Below are positions 1 through 7,169 of a DNA stretch of 13,641 nucleotides, piece after piece; position 1 is the first letter of the stretch, and the number at the start of each line of letters is the position of its first letter. The notes beneath the pieces are model-generated. The model worked only from the letters and a program-made list of their open reading frames with translations, ran no database searches and was not told where the DNA came from. The stretch spans positions 1-13,641 of the forward strand of contig JAUILB010000044.1 of NCBI GenBank assembly GCA_030432815.1, in the 5' to 3' direction. Source of the stretch: Alphaproteobacteria bacterium (GTDB taxonomy: Bacteria; Pseudomonadota; Alphaproteobacteria; Sphingomonadales; Emcibacteraceae). A program made the translations under genes and the position numbers.

Positions 1-207
1 GTCGTTTATCCAAATGGTGTTGCAAGACCGATTAGTTTGGCATCCTGGGGCGGCGACAGAAATTTGAGCATCCCGCCAGGATCAGCAATAGTCGTTCCAA
101 CAGATCTTAGTCCTTATGATAATCTGACTCTAATTAGTGAGATTGGCGATATTTTCAGAAATTTAGCAGTTTCAGCAGCATCGATCGCCGTACTTGTCAG
201 GAACTAA
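1..207 (+). CDS. C-terminus of a beta-grasp (SLBB/GfcC, YjbG-like) polysaccharide export protein, 5' end outside the window
   Basis: An open frame from base 1 to a TAA stop at 205-207 gives the last 68 residues of a protein. The fragment has a short beta-rich part ending in IPPGSAIVVP, a pattern typical of the end of SLBB/beta-grasp domains in polysaccharide export proteins. A hydrophobic, helix-like tail (around LAVSAASIAVL) follows. The next gene, 32 bp downstream, is yjbH. In yjbEFGH and gfcBCD operons a GfcC/YjbG beta-grasp protein sits directly before YjbH/GfcD, which supports the assignment. It probably acts in the periplasm or at the outer membrane in EPS secretion. It could instead be a larger multi-SLBB Wza-like protein, because the start and most domains are missing. 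The coding call is secure; the family is moderately so. Confidence 0.65.
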   Translation, partial: VVYPNGVARPISLASWGGDRNLSIPPGSAIVVPTDLSPYDNLTLISEIGDIFRNLAVSAASIAVLVRN

Positions 208-239
208 TGATTATTTGGGCATAATAAGGGGCTTATTTT

Positions 240-2654
240 ATGAATTATATTAAGTATGCCCTGTGCCCGGTATTTTTATTTGCACCACATCTTACAAAAG
301 CACAGACATTTTCCTACGATGCTGAAAAAGAGGTTGGTACCGTTGGTTCATTTGGCGGTGTCGGCCTGATTGAAATGAGAAATGCGCGCTTTTCAGAAGA
401 CGGGCGGTTATCTGTTGGAATAGGCCATTTGGACAATGCACAGAATTATTATACATCCTGGCAGGCAACACCGTGGCTTGAAACAACCCTTAGATTTAAC
501 GATCATAATAGTGAAGTAGACGGCGTAGATAAAGCAGTTGATATAAAATTTCGTATAAAAGAAGAAACGAAATATTGGCCTGCTATTGCTTTGGGATTGC
601 AAGATTTGCTAGGTGATGGCGTCTATAGTGGCGAATATGTAGTAGCAAGCAAGAAAATTAATGATTTTGATTTTTCACTGGGATTCGGTTTTGGCAGTCT
701 GGCGGAAAGGTCAAAACTATATAATGTTTCGAGAGTTTTTGGTGACAGTTTCCGGGAAAGAGATTTTAATAATCCGGGCTCTGAAAAATTCCGGTTTGGA
801 GATTATTTTTCAGGCGAAAAAATGGGCTTTTTTTGGGGATTTGAATATAAAACACCTGTAAAAGGTTTGACCACGAAAATTGAGTATTCAACATTTGATA
901 AATCTACCATCGCGAAATTTACAGATTATGAGAGCAAGACTGCATTCAACTTTGGTGTAAATTATAAGGCAAATGACTGGCTTGAGGTCGGAGCAGCTCT
1001 TCATCATGGCAATAGGCTTGGGCTTCATATAACGGCCAAGCAAAATTTACATCGTGCTAAGAAATTAAATATTGCAGATGTTCCAGAAGTCGATGCCATT
1101 CGTATACGCGAACTTAAAAACCGCGCTTTATCAGCGCAGGATTACAAAGATAACACCGATCCTGATATAATTTTTGATCGATTAGATCGGATGGGATATT
1201 TGGTGATGGAAATGTCATTGGAACAGGGGCATATCAGATTAACGCTAGTGCCTGACGAGGATGTGATTGCTGGTAAAATGGTAGTTCTTGGAGCAGTGTT
1301 ACAATCATATGAAATGGTTTCAATCAAATTTACAGATGCGGTTGTACATGCCTCACGAAATGATCTTGCCGGCGTTGAGGCAAAAAAAGCCTTTTTAGAT
1401 AGTAGCTATTATGCCGTTGAGCAGGATATCAATTCTATTCCGGATCAAAGTGCTGTTATTGAAAGAAAAATATTTGACATAATGAAGGCAAGGGAATTAT
1501 CACCTTCGGCAGTTCACATTGAAAATGATGAAATTATCATTGAAAAGAATGTTGGACCTTTCATCGATATTCCTAAAAATGTTGGTCGCACGTCACGTAT
1601 ATTAACAAATTATGCTCCAGATAATATTGAACGGTTTAAAGTTATTTCAAAAGAAGATAGCGTTGCTGTTTCTGAAGTATCAGTACTACGGCAGGATATT
1701 GAAAAAAGTGCGGAATTTAACTCAAGCCCAGAAGAAATACTTGCAAATACTATCATAGAAGAGCCGACTACCAAATTAGGTGATGAAACAAGATATGAAA
1801 AATTTCCACGATTTGAATACGGTGTTCTTCCTGATGTTCAGACACATTTTGGATCCGAAAAAGATGACCATTTTAAAGGGGACCTTAATCTAAAAATATT
1901 CGGTAGAGCAAATATCACAGAAGATTTGAAAATAAATGCTGAGCTAAAACAACATATAATAGGAAACCTTGATACTATAGTGCCTTCAACTAATCCAGAT
2001 GTTGCTCATGTGCGTAGCGACATAGGCCGATATGCGGCGGAAGGTAAAACCAGTATTCAACGTTTAACTTTAGAACATATTTCAAACCCGTCTAAGAGTA
2101 TTTTTACGAGGGTGACAGGGGGGTATCTGGAAAGCATGTATGCTGGCATAAGTGGTGAAATTCTATATCGGCCATATGGAGGAAGCCTGGCTGCTGGATT
2201 GGATGTAAGTGCGGTTAAACAACGTGATTATGAGCAATTATTTAGCACGCGTGCATATGAAACCGTTACGGGCCATTTAAGCCTCTATTACGTAAATAAA
2301 AAATATGATATTACAACCAAAGTAAGTGTTGGCCGTTATTTGGCAAAGGACTGGGGCTCTACATTTGATATATCCCGACAATTTAATAATGGCATTCAGA
2401 TAGGTGCATGGGCAACATTCACCAATATGTCCGATAGCGATTTTGGTCGGGGTAATTTTGATAAAGGTATATATATAACGGTGCCATTCGAATTTTTCTG
2501 GTACAGACAGTCTCGAGAAAAGATGCGTTTCAGGTTCCAAAGACTAGGTAAAAACGGAGGGCAGAAAATTGAACCTGCAACAAATTTATATGATTTATTA
2601 TCGCCAGGTCAGCCTTATAAATTAAGGCGTTCATGGGGTAATATACTTGACTGA
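240..2654 (+). CDS. yjbH: YjbH/GfcD-family outer-membrane exopolysaccharide secretion protein
   Basis: 804 residues. The ATG at 240 is preceded by AAGGGG (226-231) at good spacing. Residues 1-22 look like a Sec signal peptide ending in TKAQ, so the mature protein is exported. Residues 36-86 carry the N-terminal signature of the YjbH family: glycine-rich start, VGLIEMRNARF, a DGRL turn, then QATPWLE. Residues 607-670 carry the conserved C-terminal block with VTGGYLESMYAGISGE, LYRPYGG and a KQRDY motif. FGRGNFDKGI near 735 is also family-like. Alternating beta-strand patterns in both halves suggest outer-membrane barrels, with a mixed alpha/beta, probably periplasmic part at about 300-510. E. 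coli YjbH is near 700 residues, so this one is long, mainly in the centre. The family works with YjbE, YjbF and YjbG in EPS production; its exact job in transport is not settled. The gene is read with the partial gene before it. Confidence 0.88.
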   Translation: MNYIKYALCPVFLFAPHLTKAQTFSYDAEKEVGTVGSFGGVGLIEMRNARFSEDGRLSVGIGHLDNAQNYYTSWQATPWLETTLRFNDHNSEVDGVDKAVDIKFRIKEETKYWPAIALGLQDLLGDGVYSGEYVVASKKINDFDFSLGFGFGSLAERSKLYNVSRVFGDSFRERDFNNPGSEKFRFGDYFSGEKMGFFWGFEYKTPVKGLTTKIEYSTFDKSTIAKFTDYESKTAFNFGVNYKANDWLEVGAALHHGNRLGLHITAKQNLHRAKKLNIADVPEVDAIRIRELKNRALSAQDYKDNTDPDIIFDRLDRMGYLVMEMSLEQGHIRLTLVPDEDVIAGKMVVLGAVLQSYEMVSIKFTDAVVHASRNDLAGVEAKKAFLDSSYYAVEQDINSIPDQSAVIERKIFDIMKARELSPSAVHIENDEIIIEKNVGPFIDIPKNVGRTSRILTNYAPDNIERFKVISKEDSVAVSEVSVLRQDIEKSAEFNSSPEEILANTIIEEPTTKLGDETRYEKFPRFEYGVLPDVQTHFGSEKDDHFKGDLNLKIFGRANITEDLKINAELKQHIIGNLDTIVPSTNPDVAHVRSDIGRYAAEGKTSIQRLTLEHISNPSKSIFTRVTGGYLESMYAGISGEILYRPYGGSLAAGLDVSAVKQRDYEQLFSTRAYETVTGHLSLYYVNKKYDITTKVSVGRYLAKDWGSTFDISRQFNNGIQIGAWATFTNMSDSDFGRGNFDKGIYITVPFEFFWYRQSREKMRFRFQRLGKNGGQKIEPATNLYDLLSPGQPYKLRRSWGNILD

Positions 2655-2665
2655 TCATAGTTTAT

Positions 2666-2694
2666 ATCAAAAGCTTTGATCTTATGTTTTTTTT
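2666..2694 (+). terminator. Weak possible intrinsic terminator after yjbH
   Basis: Inverted arms ATCAAA (2666-2671) and TTTGAT (2675-2680) flank a 3-base loop, 12 bases after the yjbH stop. A run of eight T follows at 2687-2694. The stem is short and AT-rich, and the T-run is six bases away from it, so termination would be weak at best. It may only allow partial read-through into the dehydrogenase gene. Confidence 0.25.
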
Positions 2695-2756
2695 AATAAT
2701 TTACCAGTAGTGTGTCCTGAAATTAAATTTAATAAATAAACTAAGTGGGATATTAA

Positions 2757-4046
2757 ATGTCATCTCTTTCGTTAACATCTGAAACACCAATTGTTGTGGT
2801 TGGTTTAGGTTATGTTGGACTTCCTTTAGCTGTGGCACTAGCCAAGAAATTCAATGTTGTTGGTTTTGATATCAGTGAGAAACGTATTTCCGAACTCAAA
2901 GAAGGTTTTGACCGTACAGAAGAAATTGAACGTGAACGTCTTGAGTCCAGTTCTCTGGTGGTAACAAGTTCTGTCGAGGATATTAAAGAAGCAGGGGTAT
3001 ATATAGTAACTGTCCCAACCCCTGTAGATGAAAATAATAAGCCTGATCTGTATCCTGTGAGGGCGTCCTGTGAAACGCTTGGGCCGGTTATTGGAAAAAA
3101 TAGTATTATCGTTTTTGAAAGCACCGTTTACCCTGGTGTTACGGAAGAACTTTGTGGCCCGATTTTAGAGGATAAATCTGGCTTGGTTTGCGGTGAAGAT
3201 TTTTATCTTGGGTATTCACCTGAACGTATTAATCCCGGTGATAAAGTACATACAGTAGACAAAATAACAAAAGTTATTTCTGGACAAACACCTGAAGTGG
3301 TGGATGTACTTGAGGAACTTTATTGTGCTGTAACGAGTGGTGGTGTGTTTAAAGCATCAAGTATTCGTGTTGCGGAAGCGGCGAAAGTTATCGAAAATGC
3401 GCAACGCGATATCAACATTGGTTTTGTTAATGAAATCACGATGATATTCCAAAAATTGGGTATTTCCGTATATGATGTTTTGGAAGCAGCAGGAACAAAA
3501 TGGAATTTTCTTAATTTTACGCCAGGTCTTGTGGGGGGGCATTGTATAGGTGTAGATCCATATTATCTCGCAGAGCGTGCCAAACAAATAAATCATGATC
3601 CACGGATCATTCTTTCCGGGCGGGCTATTAATGATGGTATGGCGGATTTTGTTGCGGAACGCATTTGTGCCCAACTTTCCGGTAGCGGGAAAATTCTTGT
3701 GCTTGGACTTACGTTTAAGGAAAACTGTCCTGATCTAAGAAACACAAAAGCAGTTGATCTTATTCAGGGTTTGAAAGTGCGTGGTTTTACCGTTGATGTA
3801 CATGATGCTGCTGCTGACCCAGCAGAAGCCAAGGAATATTTTAATATTAATCTAAAAGGAGACTTACGCCAATTACCTGACCATTCATATGCAGCGGTTG
3901 TTGGTGTTGTTTCTCATGATGAATATAAGGATATTCCCATGGCTGAATTAGAACGGCTCCTTGAACCAGGAGGCTTGATTGCCGATATCAAAGCTATGTG
4001 GCGTGATAAAGAAAAACCGCAATATATTCGTAAATGGCAGCTATAG
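2757..4046 (+). CDS. tviB: UDP-N-acetylhexosamine 6-dehydrogenase, TviB/WbpO/CapL type
   Basis: 429 residues, the usual family length. The ATG at 2757 has AGTGGGA six bases upstream. The enzyme oxidises C6 of a UDP-N-acetylhexosamine to the uronic acid with two NAD+, making an acidic sugar donor for EPS or capsule. The N-terminal Rossmann domain has the NAD-binding GLGYVG at residues 16-21 followed by FNVVGFD. TVPTP and ESTVYPG are the conserved mid-domain blocks. The central helix carries AEAAKVIENAQRDINI. The catalytic cysteine is Cys263 in GGHCIGVDPYY. The C-terminal UDP-binding domain includes LGLTFKENCPDLRNTK. AAGTKWNF together with RPG-like TPGLVGGHCIGVDPYYL points to the TviB/WbpO/CapL branch rather than WecC. 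The substrate could be UDP-GlcNAc or UDP-GalNAc, and sequence alone does not decide. No other sugar-processing gene is fused or overlapping. The gene ends at a strong terminator and converges with the DUF218 gene. Confidence 0.9.
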   Translation: MSSLSLTSETPIVVVGLGYVGLPLAVALAKKFNVVGFDISEKRISELKEGFDRTEEIERERLESSSLVVTSSVEDIKEAGVYIVTVPTPVDENNKPDLYPVRASCETLGPVIGKNSIIVFESTVYPGVTEELCGPILEDKSGLVCGEDFYLGYSPERINPGDKVHTVDKITKVISGQTPEVVDVLEELYCAVTSGGVFKASSIRVAEAAKVIENAQRDINIGFVNEITMIFQKLGISVYDVLEAAGTKWNFLNFTPGLVGGHCIGVDPYYLAERAKQINHDPRIILSGRAINDGMADFVAERICAQLSGSGKILVLGLTFKENCPDLRNTKAVDLIQGLKVRGFTVDVHDAAADPAEAKEYFNINLKGDLRQLPDHSYAAVVGVVSHDEYKDIPMAELERLLEPGGLIADIKAMWRDKEKPQYIRKWQL

Positions 4047-4052
4047 TAAAAT

Positions 4053-4078
4053 GGGTCGCGATGCGGCCCTTTTATTTT
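4053..4078. terminator. Bidirectional intrinsic terminator between convergent genes
   Basis: A GC-rich hairpin has arms GGGTCGC (4053-4059) and GCGGCCC (4063-4069), seven pairs including one G-U, with loop GAT. On the plus strand it is followed directly by TTTTATTTT (4070-4078), a textbook terminator for the dehydrogenase gene. The opposite strand has the same hairpin followed by ATTTTA, so it can also stop the minus-strand DUF218 gene. That gene's stop codon at 4072-4074 lies inside the plus-strand T-tract. Confidence 0.85.
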
Positions 4079-4890
4079 GCAGCAGGAAATAATTCGTTCG
4101 ATCTTCCAGTAATGTAATAAGCGAACAGCCCGATATATTCATGGATAGCCAAATCCAACATCATTAAATTTTCGGATACATTCAGATTTAAAAACCCTTG
4201 GCGTTTTAGTCTTGTAAGATAGCCAACAGGGTAAGGCTGAAAGTTGATGGATGTTTTTTGAAATGCCGCGACAGCACGTGGCATATGAAATGCACTTGTG
4301 ACAAGAAACCATTTATTGGTTTCATTATATGCAATCAATTTTTCCGTTTCTATTGCATTGGTGTGGGTATTATAGCTTTCACTTTCAAATCGAATCCGAC
4401 CAATATTAATCTCCGAATTTTGAAAAAAAAGTTTTGCTACATCATTTTCTGACCATGTGCCGCCATTTCGTCGAACCCCGCCACTATGAATTATCGGCAG
4501 ATCAGGAAACATATTGGCCAATTTAGCAGCTTCGGTCAGTCTTTCACCATGTTCGCTAAAAGTCACCTGATTGAAAGTGCCACTTAAGGCTGGTTTTTCA
4601 GAACCTGCCAGGACGATAATTCCGCTATAGGGCCCCAACTCTGTATTATTGGTTAAATGTGAAAATCTTCCCTCCAGTGGCCAAAGAAGCCAAGTAGAAA
4701 AGTTTGTGAAACCCGCCAGAGAAAGCATAAAAACAGAACTGTAAATAAGTAGGTTTGCACCTTTTTTATATTTTGAGGAATATTGGCTAAGTTTGAATAA
4801 TAGAATCCCTGCAATAAGTATAAAAATCAAGAAGTTGCTTGGTTGTAAGATAACCCATGCGGACCTTGAAATTATATTGTCCCATGCCAT
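4072..4890 (-). CDS. DUF218 membrane protein, ElyC/SanA/YdcF family
   Basis: 272 residues. The ATG at 4890 has ACAGGGAA (4896-4903, minus strand) as ribosome binding site. Two hydrophobic segments at about 19-34 and 46-68 anchor it in the inner membrane. The DUF218 domain follows at about 88-250. Visible family motifs are GIIVLAG (90-96), the HSGG turn (135-138), the ES.NT..N block (171-178) and the strand plus helix VTSAFHMPRAVAAF (197-210). This layout matches E. coli ElyC, which has two membrane segments and about 259 residues and has been linked to envelope integrity and undecaprenyl-carrier metabolism. Biochemical function in the family is poorly known. Placement among EPS genes suggests a role linked to lipid-carrier or envelope homeostasis, but this is inference. 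It converges with the dehydrogenase gene and is separated from the lectin-like gene by an oppositely oriented tRNA, so it should have its own promoter. Confidence 0.85.
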   Translation of the reverse strand: MAWDNIISRSAWVILQPSNFLIFILIAGILLFKLSQYSSKYKKGANLLIYSSVFMLSLAGFTNFSTWLLWPLEGRFSHLTNNTELGPYSGIIVLAGSEKPALSGTFNQVTFSEHGERLTEAAKLANMFPDLPIIHSGGVRRNGGTWSENDVAKLFFQNSEINIGRIRFESESYNTHTNAIETEKLIAYNETNKWFLVTSAFHMPRAVAAFQKTSINFQPYPVGYLTRLKRQGFLNLNVSENLMMLDLAIHEYIGLFAYYITGRSNELFPAAK

Positions 4891-4982
4891 TTTTATTCCC
4901 TGTGGATTTTCGTTTTATACGCGGTTGATCAAGAGTAGGTTTAATGCCTGCAAAATAAAAGTAAAAAAAGTTAAAAACATTA

Positions 4983-5011
4983 TTGCAAGTTTAATCGAAA
5001 CTCACTATGTT
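4983..5011 (+). promoter_or_regulatory. Candidate promoter for tRNA-Gln
   Basis: TTGCAA (4983-4988) and TATGTT (5006-5011) are spaced by 17 bases, each matching four of six positions of the sigma-70-type consensus. A start near 5018 would lie about 24 bases before the tRNA 5' end, a normal leader length. It was identified by eye only. Confidence 0.4.
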
Positions 5012-5041
5012 CGCACCACCTTAAAGCAAACTGTTGACTTT

Positions 5042-5115
5042 TGGGGTGTAGCCAAGCGGTAAGGCATCGGGTTTTGATCCCGTGATCGCAGGTTCGATCC
5101 CTGCCACCCCAGCCA
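5042..5115 (+). tRNA. tRNA-Gln (anticodon TTG)
   Basis: 74 bases with encoded CCA (5113-5115). The acceptor stem is TGGGGTG (5042-5048) paired with CACCCCA (5105-5111), with G at the discriminator position. The D arm is GCC/GGC with loop AAGCGGTAA. The anticodon arm is TCGGG, loop TTTTGAT, CCCGT, with anticodon TTG at 5074-5076, reading CAA and probably CAG. The variable region is four bases (GATC). The T arm is GCAGG, loop TTCGATC, CCTGC. The top pair of the anticodon stem (bases 27 and 43) is T opposite T; all other stem pairs are Watson-Crick. It lies alone, in the opposite direction to the genes on both sides. Confidence 0.97.
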
Positions 5116-5144
5116 AAGTTTATATATAATTCTAATCTTATTAT

Positions 5145-5681
5145 TTATCTGCGCCCGGTAGGGTATTCAATCAGAATTAAATCGGCAAATGTATTACTGG
5201 TACTGAGTGACCAGTCAAAGGCACCTCCATTAATGAATGTGTGTAAGCTTTCTGCATTTTCACACAAGGTTACCTGTGTTCTTGCTTCTGGGTCCCAATT
5301 GGAGAAGTCATTGCGAGCGACTGCAATTCCGTTGTTCCAGATTAAAGTGGAAGTTTCGCAGTCATATTCTAAGCCAATCCACGTGTTTTCATTAAAAATA
5401 AAATTTCTCACAATAAACATATGTGTTTCCGGCCTGGATATTACAGCAAGACGGCCCGGTGTACCATTATGACTATAAAGTGTGGCTTCATATTGAGCTT
5501 CCGGCCATGTTTTAGGGCTCACGCGCACAAGTTCAAAATAACTTTGTGTTGCGGAATTATAATAGGGTCCAGCCGTAAATGCACCATCATCGCTTGGGCT
5601 CCTGCGGCTTGTGTCAGCGGGACTTGCAACCATTGGAAAAAAAATAATCAAAATTAATGAAACCTGTATTATATTCTTCAT
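5145..5681 (-). CDS. Secreted C-type-lectin-like domain protein
   Basis: 178 residues. Residues 1-22 are a signal peptide (hydrophobic LILIIFFPMVAS, cleavage around SPA), so it is exported. The mature part fits a single C-type-lectin-like fold. The signs are YYNSATQSYFELV (strand 1), the WPEAQYEA helix (59-66), GRLAVISRPETHMFI (77-90), WIGLEYD (101-107), IWNNG (114-118), FSNWDPEA (126-133) and the last strand LILIEYP. Only two cysteines exist (Cys108, Cys140) instead of the usual four, and the WND calcium motif appears as WSL (157-159). Calcium-dependent sugar binding is therefore doubtful, though the fold may still bind ligand. No PEP-CTERM or other sorting signal is seen at the C-terminus. 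It lies 68 bp downstream of wecB on the same strand, so it may be co-transcribed. A role in the EPS matrix or on the cell surface is inference. The ribosome binding site (GAAAGAAAT) is weak. Confidence 0.72.
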   Translation of the reverse strand: MKNIIQVSLILIIFFPMVASPADTSRRSPSDDGAFTAGPYYNSATQSYFELVRVSPKTWPEAQYEATLYSHNGTPGRLAVISRPETHMFIVRNFIFNENTWIGLEYDCETSTLIWNNGIAVARNDFSNWDPEARTQVTLCENAESLHTFINGGAFDWSLSTSNTFADLILIEYPTGRR

Positions 5682-5749
5682 TCTAATTTCTTTCGATTGC
5701 GAGTTATTTGCTCTGGAGAATTAGGTCGTTGAACGTTACCTAATATACA

Positions 5750-6847
5750 TTATCCAAGTAACTCTTTAATTATATCCCTAATACGCTCAGATGTTTTGCC
5801 GTCCCATTTTTCGGGCTTCTTACCATGAACCCAATTCCCTGAAAGAACCTCATCAACCTTATTGGAAAGTTCATTTGGTTTTACAAGCCGATTGGTTCCT
5901 TCAGTAACTGTTATTGGGCGTTCCGTATTCTCGCGTAATGTAAGACATGGAATATCAAGATAAGTGCTTTCTTCCTGAATTCCGCCAGAATCGGTAATAA
6001 TTAGTTTTGCCGATTTCACTAAACTCATGAACGGAACATAGCTTATCGGTTCAATCAAAATTAAGTTTTTATGTGAATTCAATTTATCCCACATATTATT
6101 TTTTTTCAAATTATTGCGGGTTCTTGGATGAACCGCAAAAATTAATTTTATTTTGTTTGAATTTTCCACGAGCCCATCCATAAGAATTTTTAAGAGTTCC
6201 GGATCATCCACATTGGAGGGGCGGTGAAGTGTGACTACACCATATTCCTGCCCTTCAAGTCCATATTTTGCAGGTGCGTTTTCTGTATGAATTTTAGCAG
6301 ATAGAAGTTCATAACTGTCCATCATAATGTTTCCGACACGGATTATACGATTATCAGGATGGCCTTCTTTCTTTAAATTTTCATCAGCGTCCGGGGAAGG
6401 GGTCCAAAGGTAATCGCAAATGGCATCTGTAACCAACCGGTTTATTTCTTCTGGCATCAGCCGATCACCGCTTCTGAGGCCAGCTTCCAGATGTGCTACT
6501 TTTATATGGAGTTTCGCAGCAACCATTGCACATGCAGCAGTTGAATTTACATCACCGACAACGATCAGCAAATCCGGCCTTTCCACATTAAGGCAAATAT
6601 TCTCATAAGCCATCATAACTTTGCCAACCTGCTCCGCATGTGTTCCACCACCAACACCCAGATGAAAATGTGGTTCAGGCAGCATCAGATCAGAAAATAT
6701 ATCATCAGACATATTGGCATCATAATGCTGTCCTGTATGGATTATACTTGCTTTGCACCAATCCTGATTTGAAAGGGCATGATATAGCGGTGCTATTTTC
6801 ATGAAGTTTGGGCGGGCAGCTGCAATTAGATGAATGTTATGTGGCAT
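5750..6847 (-). CDS. wecB: Non-hydrolysing UDP-N-acetylglucosamine 2-epimerase
   Basis: 365 residues from the ATG at 6847, which has AAAAAGGA directly upstream. An in-frame ATG at 6871 would add eight lysine-rich residues, but its upstream site is poor and homologues begin near this point. The cytoplasmic enzyme interconverts UDP-GlcNAc and UDP-ManNAc through 2-acetamidoglucal and UDP. Visible motifs are AARPNFMKI (10-18), GDVNST (98-103), HLEAGLRS (119-126), PEEINR (132-137), LHRPSNVD (207-214), AVHPRT (238-243), TDSGGIQEES (285-294) and RENTERPIT (305-313). Asp99, Glu121, Glu133 or Glu134 and His208 match the positions known to matter in E. coli WecB. UDP-ManNAc can be oxidised to UDP-ManNAcA or used directly. 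The gene is divergent from the export operon across a 639-bp spacer, and the lectin-like gene follows it. Confidence 0.95.
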   Translation of the reverse strand: MPHNIHLIAAARPNFMKIAPLYHALSNQDWCKASIIHTGQHYDANMSDDIFSDLMLPEPHFHLGVGGGTHAEQVGKVMMAYENICLNVERPDLLIVVGDVNSTAACAMVAAKLHIKVAHLEAGLRSGDRLMPEEINRLVTDAICDYLWTPSPDADENLKKEGHPDNRIIRVGNIMMDSYELLSAKIHTENAPAKYGLEGQEYGVVTLHRPSNVDDPELLKILMDGLVENSNKIKLIFAVHPRTRNNLKKNNMWDKLNSHKNLILIEPISYVPFMSLVKSAKLIITDSGGIQEESTYLDIPCLTLRENTERPITVTEGTNRLVKPNELSNKVDEVLSGNWVHGKKPEKWDGKTSERIRDIIKELLG

Positions 6848-6960
6848 TCTTTTTCCTTTTTTATTTTGCATGGCAGCTTCTCATCAACTCAGTAGGCCAC
6901 ACATATTAATCTTTATACTTATTATCAGTTATTTTTATTGTACATGTTTTTATGAAAGTG

Positions 6961-6993
6961 ATTCTATTTATAAGCCAGGCTGATAAATAAAAT
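6961..6993. promoter_or_regulatory. Long near-perfect dyad, candidate operator
   Basis: The arms TATTTAT (6965-6971) and ATAAATA (6983-6989) surround AGCC, A, GGCT (6973-6981), centred on base 6977. Eleven of the 12 inner pairs match (only 6972/6982 fails). Three more outer pairs match after one mismatch, giving 14 of 16 pairs over 33 bases. No T-run follows on either strand, so a terminator is unlikely. It lies about 115 bp upstream of the wecB start and 490 bp upstream of the export operon. A dimeric regulator site is the simplest reading. Confidence 0.45.
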
Positions 6994-7141
6994 ACTAAGC
7001 ACTAAAAAATAAATTGAACTGCTAAAGTTTCATTTAATTAAGGTTTTTAAACTTTCTATACACAAATTTGTACATTTGGAAAAAAATATGATATATTATT
7101 TCCAGTGAGTAATAGTAATGCAAGTATGTGAGTTTTTATCA

Positions 7142-7169
7142 TCTGACCCTGAGTTTTCATTCTTATAAT
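7142..7169 (+). promoter_or_regulatory. Weak candidate promoter of the EPS export operon
   Basis: A perfect TATAAT lies at 7164-7169, with TCTGAC (7142-7147) 16 bases upstream as a poor -35. If used, the leader would be about 310 bases long. A second, equally uncertain pair is TTGTAC (7068-7073) and TATATT (7092-7097) at 18-base spacing. In DNA this AT-rich, -10-like hexamers occur by chance. Confidence 0.2.

Noticed and set aside
5094..5115. tRNA 3' end as an active attachment site with a repeat elsewhere in the window
   Set aside because: No second copy of the T-arm/acceptor sequence and no integrase or transposase gene is seen.
6848..6871. Upstream ATG at 6871 as the wecB start
   Set aside because: The ATG at 6847 has a strong AAGGA site at correct spacing and matches the usual N-terminus. 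The upstream start adds eight lysine-rich residues with a poor site.
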